Shown one piece after another: positions 9,224 through 16,862 of a DNA stretch of 64,000 bases. The stretch is from Paenibacillus daejeonensis DSM 15491 (GTDB lineage: Bacteria > Bacillota > Bacilli > Paenibacillales > Paenibacillaceae). The position numbers and the translations under genes are program-made. The notes beneath the pieces are model-generated. The model worked only from the letters and a program-made list of their open reading frames with translations. It was not told the origin of the DNA and made no database searches. Each line of letters begins with the position of its first letter. Within the stretch, counting starts at the first letter, position 1. The stretch covers positions 868,001 through 932,000 of the forward strand of contig NZ_KB899660.1 of NCBI RefSeq assembly GCF_000378385.1. The letters run 5' to 3'.

Positions 9224-11107
9224 CTACTCCTTCCCGTTCAAATGATAGAGTTCACTGGCTTCATGCGACCGTTCGGCCATTTCTTGAGCCGCGGCCCGCA
9301 CCTTGTCGCTCTCGGATACCTCCGGCACACCGACGCGCCACCAGGACTCGTAGCCGGATGTGTTCGTGCCTGGCAGCACCTTGATGTCCAGCAGTGAAAC
9401 GCCAGGATAGGCCTGGGATTCATGCAGCGCCTGACGCAGCTCCTCCACTGTGCTGGCCCGCCACGTCTTGGCCCCCATACTCGCGGCGTGAGCGGCAAAA
9501 TCGATGGGCAGATAGTTGCCGGTCAGGCGGCCGCTAGCTCCATCCCTGCGTCGGAATTCATTGCCGAAGCCATCGCTGCCATGGCCGCGCTGCAGATTGT
9601 GAATGCACTGGAAGCCGTGGTTATCCAGCAGCAGTACGGTCAGTTTGACGCCTTCCTGAATCGCTGTCAGCAGCTCGGAGTGGAGCATCAGGTAACTGCC
9701 GTCGCCTACCAGCGCATAGACATTGCGGTCGGGCTCAGCGAGCGCAGCCCCAAAAGCGCCGCTTACCTCGTACCCCATACAGGAAAAGCCATATTCCATA
9801 TGGTAGGTGCCGGGCTCTGAAGGACGCCAGAGCCGCTGCAGATCCCCTGGCAGGCTGCCAGCTGCACAGACGATAACATCCGAAGGCTGCAGAGACTCAT
9901 TAATGACACCGAGTACACGAGTCTGCACCAAGCCTTCCTCCGATTCCAACGCATAGAGACGGTCCACTTCGCTCGTCCATTCCGCTTGTCGCTCTGCCAG
10001 CTCACCGGCGGCATAACCGCTGAGGTAACCGCTATCCCTAAGGGCATGCTGCAACGCCTGAATGCCTTCTTTGGCATCCGCCGTGAGTGGCACCCCCGAG
10101 AGCTTGAAGGTGTCCGCTCCGTTAATGTTCAAGTTCACGAATCGAACATCTGGGGCAAAGGCCGATTTGGATGCTGTGGTGAAGTCGGAATATCGTGTGC
10201 CGATACCGATGATCACATCGGCTTCCTTCGCCAGACGGTTAGCAGCCAGCGTACCTGTAACCCCTATCCCCCCCATGTTCAACGAATGATTCCACGGCAG
10301 AATACTCTTGCCTGCCTGGGTCTCTGTCACCGGGATTCCGAACTGTTCAGCGAAATTCGCCAGCTCCTTACCAGCATCCGCATAGTGTACGCCACCCCCG
10401 GCGACGATAAGCGGCCGCCGGCTGGCAGTGATTACGGCTGCCGCGCGGGTGACCGCATCTGCTGCAGGTGGTCTGCGCTCAATCACATGTACCCGCTTGT
10501 CAAAAAACGATAGCGGATAATCGTACGCCTCGGCCTGCACATCCTGTGGCAGCGCCAGCGTAACGGCGCCAGTCTCGGCTGGATCGGTCAGTACCCGCAT
10601 CGCCTGCAGTGCAGCGCTGATGAGCTGCTCCGGGCGGACGATCCGGTCCCAGTATCGGCTGACCGGACGAAAGGCATCTACCGCCGACATCGTATAATCG
10701 CCTGGTACCTCTAGCTGCTGGAGCACCGGATCGGGCTGACGGCAAGCAAAGTTGTCACCAGGCAGGAGCAGGACGGGAATCCGATTTACGGTAGCTGTAG
10801 CAGCGGCCGTCACCATATTGAGGGCCCCCGGACCAATGGAAGAGGTGCAAGCATAGATTTGCCGACGCTTGCGCTGCTTGGCAAAAGCAGCCGCGGCATG
10901 CACCATGCCTTGCTCGTTTTTGCCCTGGATGAAGGTGAGCGAACCCGGACTGCGCTCAAGCGCTTCCCCGAGTCCTGTCACATTGCCATGTCCGAAAATT
11001 CCCATGACCCCTTGTACAAACTTGAACTCATGGCCGTCAACCGAGACATATTGCTGGTCCAGAAACTTGAGCAGCGCCTGAGACATCGATAAGCGAATGG
11101 TCGTCAT
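9224..11107 (-). CDS. iolD: 3D-(3,5/4)-trihydroxycyclohexane-1,2-dione hydrolase (ThDP enzyme)
   Basis: Ring-opening step of inositol catabolism, giving 5-deoxy-glucuronate. The 627-residue thiamine-diphosphate enzyme has the expected N-terminal PYR domain with its conserved Glu region, a central domain, and the C-terminal ThDP/Mg motif that runs from [20 protein letters not shown] to LLLDNHGF. It is the first gene of the iolD-E-C-A-G-B-lacI run and carries an operator-like palindrome 16 bp before its ATG, so transcription can start here independently of the transporter genes upstream. Confidence 0.95.
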   Translation of the reverse strand: MTTIRLSMSQALLKFLDQQYVSVDGHEFKFVQGVMGIFGHGNVTGLGEALERSPGSLTFIQGKNEQGMVHAAAAFAKQRKRRQIYACTSSIGPGALNMVTAAATATVNRIPVLLLPGDNFACRQPDPVLQQLEVPGDYTMSAVDAFRPVSRYWDRIVRPEQLISAALQAMRVLTDPAETGAVTLALPQDVQAEAYDYPLSFFDKRVHVIERRPPAADAVTRAAAVITASRRPLIVAGGGVHYADAGKELANFAEQFGIPVTETQAGKSILPWNHSLNMGGIGVTGTLAANRLAKEADVIIGIGTRYSDFTTASKSAFAPDVRFVNLNINGADTFKLSGVPLTADAKEGIQALQHALRDSGYLSGYAAGELAERQAEWTSEVDRLYALESEEGLVQTRVLGVINESLQPSDVIVCAAGSLPGDLQRLWRPSEPGTYHMEYGFSCMGYEVSGAFGAALAEPDRNVYALVGDGSYLMLHSELLTAIQEGVKLTVLLLDNHGFQCIHNLQRGHGSDGFGNEFRRRDGASGRLTGNYLPIDFAAHAASMGAKTWRASTVEELRQALHESQAYPGVSLLDIKVLPGTNTSGYESWWRVGVPEVSESDKVRAAAQEMAERSHEASELYHLNGKE

Positions 11108-11122
11108 AAAGTCTCCTCTCGT

Positions 11123-11142
11123 TGGGTTAAGCGCTTAACCCA
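11123..11142. promoter_or_regulatory. Perfect 20-bp palindromic operator in front of iolD
   Basis: TGGGTTAAGCGCTTAACCCA is fully self-complementary and carries the central CG typical of LacI/GalR-family operators. It lies 16 bp upstream of the iolD ATG, where a bound repressor would block initiation or early elongation. The likely ligand is the LacI-family protein encoded at the end of the operon; CcpA is the alternative. Confidence 0.82.
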
Positions 11143-11176
11143 CATCTAAAATAAATTGCCCTGCAAGTGTTCTTGC

Positions 11177-11215
11177 CCCGGTGCAGGACGCAGGACCTAA
11201 TCCGCCTGCACCGGG
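11177..11215 (-). promoter_or_regulatory. Strong hairpin across the stop of the 592-aa gene, before iolD
   Basis: CCCGGTGCAGG pairs perfectly with CCTGCACCGGG (11 bp, 17-nt loop). The upstream arm lies within the last codons of the preceding gene. No T-run follows, so it is not a standard terminator. It could protect the 3' end of the transporter-side transcript or reduce read-through into iolD. Confidence 0.55.
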
Positions 11216-12975
11216 CTTGTGGCCGGTAGTACTGGATCTGCCGGGGACAGCGTAATCCGGAAGGTGTGATCATACGGCGTAAGCAAATTGACCAGGACCG
11301 TACGGCATTGCTCGGGATACACCGTTCGCAGTGACGGAGCCAAATGGTCTTGTGAGCCGCCATCGATTGCAATCCAGTCGTCTCCCGCACTTAATTTCAC
11401 ACTGCCTTGCGTCAGCATGAAGCGGTTCGGAGCTTGCTCCACCAGATGCTCCCCTGCCAGTTCACCCTCGCTACTGAGCAAAAAGGACACCTGGGTCATC
11501 AGCAGCTCCGGCTCGTCGCAGCGGATCCGAATGAGCCACCCCTCCCCGTCCTCGGTTAGATCAACCTGCAGACGATGCTCCTGTTCATGCGTAATTTCCC
11601 GCAAATGATGCGGCAGCAAATACCAGGGGCTGCATGGTGTGGTAGCGGTCTCAGGAAGCAGATCGCCTCCCAGAGGGCCGTAATAACCCTTGGTTTCCCG
11701 GGCGCTAAGCCGATAGCCCTGCTCCGCCACTTCTAGCTGCTGGAGCTTGACGAAGCCCGGCTCGAAGGCAGTAGCGACCTGAACACCAAGCAGACGGGCT
11801 GAGCCATGACGCAGGGAGAAAAAGGACTGGCTCTCCGTCATCACGGTAGCGCTCGTACGGCCTTCGCGGTGCCGGGCCACCGCTGCCCCAAATTCCGTAT
11901 GCATGCGGCTATGATAGATGACTCCAGCATGGCCTGCATGCTTCATGTCCTGCAAATAGCGGGCCCGTGGCACATCGGCATTAAAAACGATCCGGTAACG
12001 CTCCGGCAGTGGAGCGGAGGCGGCCTGGATCTGCAGCAGATCCGGATATCGCAGCACGCCTGTCAGGGTGTGGTTTGGCAGGCCCCCCGGTAGGGTTAGC
12101 GCTTTCCCTGCATGCGCAGCGAGTGCTGCAATTTCGGGAGTTGCCCCCTCCCTGCTCATAAGCGATGCGATGAGAAAGTAGGTTGAGGCCTGGGCTGCTG
12201 TTCCAAAATCCTGCCGGCCTGAGTAGTCAGTGACCACTTCACCGTCCGGATGAATCATGTACGTCATCATCTGCAGATTGCGCCGGACAGGATCCAGCAG
12301 CTCCGGCATGTCGAACTGTTCAGCCGTGTAATACAGGGATAAATCGCTGACGGAATTGTAAATGCCGTTGCTGCGCTCTGTCCACTCTCCGTCGGCCGTA
12401 CAATCCATTCCCTCGGCGAGCCATTCCCCAGCCCGCTGTCGGAGCGCCATGTCTCCGGTAAGCCGGTAGAGAAACCCTAATGCGGCAGTCAGTACCCAAC
12501 GGTGATTGGGCGTATGGCAGCCGCCCGTAAGCATCGCTGGAACTGTGCGTTCCAGAAACTGCCGAATCGTTCCGGCTGCCGCCTCCAGAGGCTCCCAGTC
12601 GCTGGCGGTCAGCAATTCATAGATCTGCGCCAGACCGCTGATGACAAAAGCCGTATCCGGCGGCGAATGCATGTTGGTAAACCCTGGTGAAATTGTACCA
12701 TCGCGATGCTGAGACCGCAACTGAAAGCTTGCAGCGAGTGCCAGCCGCTCTGCCAGCTGTTCGTCCCGATAGTACCGCGAATCCTTACACAGCAAGGCAG
12801 TTGCCCATGTTGCAATATACGTCGGTGCCCCGCTCACGTGACTGGGCCAGGCCACGCCCGTCAGCGGATCCCGAATTCCGCCATAGAAGCGGCTGCCCGG
12901 CTCCAATACTTGTCGCTCCATCCCGATCTGAGCCCACTCATCGTTGATGGCGACGATTTTCTCGTACGCTTGCAT
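11197..12975 (-). CDS. Unassigned cytosolic protein, possible (alpha/alpha)-toroid lyase/heparinase-like
   Basis: Function not recognised with certainty. The 592-residue protein has no signal peptide or membrane segment, so it should act in the cytosol. The first ~330 residues are helical with repeated Trp/Tyr/His-rich loops (NHRWVLTAALGFLYRLTGD; GIYNSVSDLSLYYTAEQFD; HPDGEVVTDYSGRQDFG), as in (alpha/alpha)6 toroids of heparinase/alginate-lyase type. The rest is beta-rich, like the C-terminal sandwich of such lyases. It lies 41 bp after the permease gene and 89 bp before iolD. The context suggests it processes an imported inositol- or uronate-containing compound into iol substrates; this is inference. 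Confidence 0.6.
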   Translation of the reverse strand: MQAYEKIVAINDEWAQIGMERQVLEPGSRFYGGIRDPLTGVAWPSHVSGAPTYIATWATALLCKDSRYYRDEQLAERLALAASFQLRSQHRDGTISPGFTNMHSPPDTAFVISGLAQIYELLTASDWEPLEAAAGTIRQFLERTVPAMLTGGCHTPNHRWVLTAALGFLYRLTGDMALRQRAGEWLAEGMDCTADGEWTERSNGIYNSVSDLSLYYTAEQFDMPELLDPVRRNLQMMTYMIHPDGEVVTDYSGRQDFGTAAQASTYFLIASLMSREGATPEIAALAAHAGKALTLPGGLPNHTLTGVLRYPDLLQIQAASAPLPERYRIVFNADVPRARYLQDMKHAGHAGVIYHSRMHTEFGAAVARHREGRTSATVMTESQSFFSLRHGSARLLGVQVATAFEPGFVKLQQLEVAEQGYRLSARETKGYYGPLGGDLLPETATTPCSPWYLLPHHLREITHEQEHRLQVDLTEDGEGWLIRIRCDEPELLMTQVSFLLSSEGELAGEHLVEQAPNRFMLTQGSVKLSAGDDWIAIDGGSQDHLAPSLRTVYPEQCRTVLVNLLTPYDHTFRITLSPADPVLPATSPVQAD

Positions 12976-13016
12976 TCCATCTTCACCTCCCAGCCCGGTA
13001 GCGGGCTGTTGCTGGA

Positions 13017-13892
13017 CTATCCTTTCACTGCTCCCAACATGACACCATTAACAAAGAAGCGCTGCAGCCACGGATACACGAGCAGAATCGGCACCGTTGC
13101 GAAGATAACGCTTGCAGCCTTCAAACTTTCGGGTACAAGCAACATGTTACGCTGGCCGCCTTCATTTTTCAATAAGTCTGTGATCATGGAATTCTGGACC
13201 ATCTGATACAATTTGAGCTGAAGCGGATACAATTCGGGACTGGTAATATACATCAGTGTATCCTGGAATCCATTCCAACGGCCAACTGCGTAGAACAGAC
13301 TAAGGGTCGCCAAAACCGGCAGCGACAGCGGCAGCATAATGCTTATGAGCGTCCGGAAATGGCTGCTGCCATCAATTTCTGCAGATTCTTCGAGACTTTC
13401 TGGTATGTTGTTAAAAAACGAGACCATGATGATCAGATAAAACGGATTAATGAGGCCCGGCAAAACCAGTGCCCAAATGGAATCAAGCATGCCCAGATTA
13501 CGGACCAGAATATATTCAGGGATAATGCCCCCGCTGAAGAACATGGTAATCACGACGATCAACATCATCGTTTTGCGTCCTTTTAGCTTTTTGCGGGAGA
13601 GCGGATAGCCCAAGATAATCGTCATGAGCATGCACATCACGGTAAACAACAGGGTTAAGGCAATGGTAAAGAACATCGAGCGAATCATGGAGGCGTCAGA
13701 GAATACTTTGGCATAGGCTTCCATCGTAAAATCAACCGGGATCAGACTAACCTTGCCTGAGGTGATCGGACCTGCCGAGCTAAGGGATATCGCTATCAAA
13801 TGCACAAATGGAGCCAGGCATAACAAGGTAGTTACGGTTAGAATGATGACAGTGGTCATGTCGAACCAGCGGCTAGCAGTCTGTTCTTTCAT
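13017..13892 (-). CDS. Carbohydrate ABC transporter permease (LplC/YtcP type)
   Basis: Inner-membrane subunit of a CUT1 sugar importer. It has 291 residues and about six membrane segments. The MalG-type EAA loop (ESLEESAEIDGSSHFRTLISIMLPLSLP, about 184-211) docks to the shared ATPase. The C-terminal ending FFVNGVMLGAVKG is characteristic of LplC-like permeases. It follows its partner permease by 25 bp. No ATP-binding gene is nearby; such systems usually share an MsmX-type ATPase encoded elsewhere. Confidence 0.92.
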   Translation of the reverse strand: MKEQTASRWFDMTTVIILTVTTLLCLAPFVHLIAISLSSAGPITSGKVSLIPVDFTMEAYAKVFSDASMIRSMFFTIALTLLFTVMCMLMTIILGYPLSRKKLKGRKTMMLIVVITMFFSGGIIPEYILVRNLGMLDSIWALVLPGLINPFYLIIMVSFFNNIPESLEESAEIDGSSHFRTLISIMLPLSLPVLATLSLFYAVGRWNGFQDTLMYITSPELYPLQLKLYQMVQNSMITDLLKNEGGQRNMLLVPESLKAASVIFATVPILLVYPWLQRFFVNGVMLGAVKG

Positions 13893-13917
13893 AGGGAGAT
13901 GCTCCTTTCATGGTTGA

Positions 13918-14820
13918 TTAAAGAATGCTCTCGTCGGTCAGTTTCTTGGAGGTATAGTTAGCTCCCAGAACAAAGATCATGCCGACAACGGCTTGGAACA
14001 GGCCGACGACTGTAGCCATTGTATATTGTCCGGATTGTAATCCGACGCGATATACAAACGTACTGAGCACATCCGAGTACTCCCTTACCGCCAAGTTACC
14101 GATGACATAGGGACGATCAAAACCGATGGAAATCATGTTGCCCAGATTGATAATGAGCAGGATGACAATAGTCGATTTCAAACCAGGCAAGGTGATATGC
14201 CAGATTCGTTTCAGTCGACCGGCGCCGTCAATGCTGGCTGCCTCAAACAACTCCTTGTTAATACCCGTCAGCGCTGCAAGGTAAATGATGGTTCCCCAGC
14301 CTGCGCTCTGCCATACACCGACAAGCAGGTACGTAACGAGCCACTCATTCTTGCTAGTTAGGAACGGAATCGCTTCAAAGCCGATGCTAGTAATCAGGTT
14401 GTTAATCATGCCCGACTGCGTACCGAACACCTGATAGACAATCCCGCCAATAATAACCCAAGAGATAAAATGCGGAATATACAGGACGGTTTGCGAGAGA
14501 CGCTTGAACCAGACGATCTTCATCTCATACAGCAGGATCGCAAGAATGAGCGGTGCCGGGAAGGAAACCAGCAAATCCAGGAAATTCAGCATGAGTGTAT
14601 TCCGGAGCGCAAGATAAAAATCCCGCATCCCAAAAACTTCTCTGAAGGCATCAAATCCAATCCACTGACTTCCAAGAATACCTTGAAAGAAGTTGAAATC
14701 CTTGAAGGCAATCTGGATCCCGTACATCGGACCATATCGGAAGATGAGAAAATATGCCAGTGGAAGTACAACGAGCGCGTACAATTGCCAATAACGAGTG
14801 AAATAACTTTTAAAGCTCAT
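13918..14820 (-). CDS. Carbohydrate ABC transporter permease (LplB type)
   Basis: Partner membrane subunit of the importer, 300 residues with about six membrane helices and the EAA loop (ELFEAASIDGAGRLKRIWHITLPGLK, about 189-214). The N-terminal PLAYFLIFRYGPMYGIQIAFKDF is typical of LplB/YteP proteins. It is separated from the binding-protein gene by 183 bp holding a repeat with two hairpins. Confidence 0.92.
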   Translation of the reverse strand: MSFKSYFTRYWQLYALVVLPLAYFLIFRYGPMYGIQIAFKDFNFFQGILGSQWIGFDAFREVFGMRDFYLALRNTLMLNFLDLLVSFPAPLILAILLYEMKIVWFKRLSQTVLYIPHFISWVIIGGIVYQVFGTQSGMINNLITSIGFEAIPFLTSKNEWLVTYLLVGVWQSAGWGTIIYLAALTGINKELFEAASIDGAGRLKRIWHITLPGLKSTIVILLIINLGNMISIGFDRPYVIGNLAVREYSDVLSTFVYRVGLQSGQYTMATVVGLFQAVVGMIFVLGANYTSKKLTDESIL

Positions 14821-14835
14821 GACTACCCCTCCTAA

Positions 14836-14915
14836 AAGTTTTCCGAAGGAAAACTCACTTCGGAAGCCTACGCTTAAGTTTTCCGAAGGAAAACTAACTT
14901 CGAAAGCATATGCTT
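14836..14915. repeat. Two tandem 40-bp units, each with a hairpin, between binding protein and permease
   Basis: Unit 1 is 14836-14875 and unit 2 is 14876-14915; they differ at only a few positions. Each contains the self-complementary AGTTTTCCGAAGGAAAACT (8-bp stem, 3-nt loop). A third weaker inverted repeat (GGAAAG...CTTTCC, about 14951-14990) follows towards the binding-protein gene. Their position suggests mRNA stabilisation or partial termination to keep the binding protein in excess. Confidence 0.75.
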
Positions 14916-15003
14916 ACGTATCCTGTACCGAAGGTCGTAAAGTTGATGTGGGAAAGCAGCGATCGCGAATAAACGATCACTACTTTCCATCACATTTGGT
15001 TCC

Positions 15004-16623
15004 TTAACCGTTCAGTTCTGCGTACAACTGCGTCCGCTCATCCAGGATCGCCTGACCGCCATTTGTCATGTAATCATTCAACATGTTTTCAAAGACGGTA
15101 TCGAATTGGTCGGGGGAAGCCATGGTCGATTTCACAATCAGCTCGTTAAACTTGTCTTGCAGGGTCGTTGCATATTTGGTTTGTGCTTCAATCGGTCTGC
15201 CGGTAACGACCATTTCAACGGTATCGCGATTCGCAATCTCTTGAGCCAGGGCAACATCTTCCTGATAACGTGTCGGGAATTGCAGTTTACGCGCTTTCAT
15301 ATTGTCCTCTTCACTGCCCAGTTGCTTGCCGTTGGAGATAATCGCCATGTCACCACTGATGAACATGCGGTCGATGGCTTCTTGGCTTGGGTTTTCGAGC
15401 GCAACCGGAATCCCGTCTTCCAGCGTGAAGTTTTCGCCTTCTACGCCGTTCTGAATATGGAACAAGTGATCATCAGAAGCCATCCACTCCAGGTACTTCA
15501 TAGCCTCCACCGAACGCTGGCTGGATTTTGGAATCATAATGTACATGCCGTTTGGTGCATATTTAGGCTTCACATATTTGCCTTCCGAATTGGTAAATAC
15601 ATCGATAGGCAGCACATTGGCGTTCGCTTCATTTGCTTTGAGAATATCGTAGGTCCCGTTTTCGTAATACAAATTGACATCATCTTCGGAGAAAAATCCT
15701 GTCTTGCCGCTGGAAATGTCCTCGTAGAATTTCTTCTTGTCCTCATCCAGGCCGAAATCTTTACTAATCAAGCCTTCGTTGTACAGCTTATTCATAAAGG
15801 CCAGACCCTCTTTGAAACCTGGCAGCAGCGTTGGATAGTCATTGGAGCCGAGCTGCTGTGTCAACGTGAATCTCTCTTCATCGCTAAGCGGCTCAATAAA
15901 GGACCACAGCATCGTCTCATACTGCGCAGAAGCAATGGTCATGCCGAATGGGATGACTTGGCCGCCAGTTTGCCCAGGATCCTGTTCTTTAAAGGCTTTC
16001 AACGTTTCATACAGCTCATCCGTTGTTGTCGGAACCGGCATGCCCAGCGCATCGAGCCAGTCTTGACGGATAAAGGATGAATACTTACCTGTGTTAGAGC
16101 GTTTGGCTGGAATGGAGAATTGTGTGCCTTCAAACTTACCGTATTCCAGAACGTCATCGCCCAGGAATGCCTTCAGGTTGGGGGCATGCTCATCCAGCAA
16201 CGGGCCGACATCTGTCAATCCTCCTTGGCTCGCATAGCGGTTGAACGTGTTGGGATCATACGTAAATACAATATCGGGAACGTTACTGCCGCTGGACATC
16301 AGGACGTTCAACTTCTCGATTTCTTCAGAGCGCGGGACAGGAACAAACTCGACATCGATATTATTGGGATCGCCGAAGCTTTCTTGAACATAACGCGTCA
16401 TATAGTTATCTTGAATGGTCATGCCCGTCGGCGTATTGCCCCGGTCAAACACCTCAATCTTCAGCGTTACGCGTTCGCCGTTCCCACCCTCAGCTGCGCC
16501 TCCCGGGTTGCTCTGTCCATTATTAGAAGAACATGCTGATACGAAGAGTGTGCTGAGTACGACCGCCGACACCAGTGCTTTGGAAGACATGCGACGTTTG
16601 TTATGCGTGTGTTGTCTGTTCAT
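15004..16623 (-). CDS. Extracellular solute-binding lipoprotein of the CUT1 importer (LplA type)
   Basis: Captures the sugar outside the membrane for the two permeases downstream. The 539-residue protein has a lipoprotein signal with lipobox LFVSAC (Cys about residue 31), then a Gly/Asn-rich spacer and a family 1/LplA-like binding fold (DGIPVALENPSQEAIDRMF; WMASDDHLFHIQNG). A GGGGTAGGA ribosome site precedes the ATG. A palindrome 44 bp upstream suggests shared regulation with iolD. The ligand cannot be read from sequence; inositol derivatives or uronides fit the neighbourhood. Confidence 0.92.
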   Translation of the reverse strand: MNRQHTHNKRRMSSKALVSAVVLSTLFVSACSSNNGQSNPGGAAEGGNGERVTLKIEVFDRGNTPTGMTIQDNYMTRYVQESFGDPNNIDVEFVPVPRSEEIEKLNVLMSSGSNVPDIVFTYDPNTFNRYASQGGLTDVGPLLDEHAPNLKAFLGDDVLEYGKFEGTQFSIPAKRSNTGKYSSFIRQDWLDALGMPVPTTTDELYETLKAFKEQDPGQTGGQVIPFGMTIASAQYETMLWSFIEPLSDEERFTLTQQLGSNDYPTLLPGFKEGLAFMNKLYNEGLISKDFGLDEDKKKFYEDISSGKTGFFSEDDVNLYYENGTYDILKANEANANVLPIDVFTNSEGKYVKPKYAPNGMYIMIPKSSQRSVEAMKYLEWMASDDHLFHIQNGVEGENFTLEDGIPVALENPSQEAIDRMFISGDMAIISNGKQLGSEEDNMKARKLQFPTRYQEDVALAQEIANRDTVEMVVTGRPIEAQTKYATTLQDKFNELIVKSTMASPDQFDTVFENMLNDYMTNGGQAILDERTQLYAELNG

Positions 16624-16663
16624 TCCTACCCCTTCTTTCCTTCAGAAATGTTTCCGGTCTGGA

Positions 16664-16679
16664 GCGAAAGCGCTTTTAC
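16664..16679. promoter_or_regulatory. LacI/CcpA-type operator before the binding-protein gene
   Basis: The core AAAGCGCTTT is palindromic and shares the AAGCGCTT centre with the site before iolD. The flanks only partly match the cre consensus, so either the local LacI protein or CcpA could bind. Confidence 0.55.
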
Positions 16680-16862
16680 CAAGCTGTCGATCGTGTGTGA
16701 TCCGGATTGACCACAGTATGGCATAGCCGAAAAGCAGGCAGCAATAAACCAGTTTCGAATGCATAAACTTCAGACGAAAACATGCAATATCTGGAACAAT
16801 AAACTGTCTTCGCATGCTAAACCAAATTCCCGAAACCCTGATCTGGCGCGGGTTTCCGCGTG

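Noticed and set aside
15106-16080. 324-residue plus-strand frame inside the binding-protein gene
   Set aside because: Antisense shadow of an LplA-type lipoprotein; no ribosome site and no recognisable domain.
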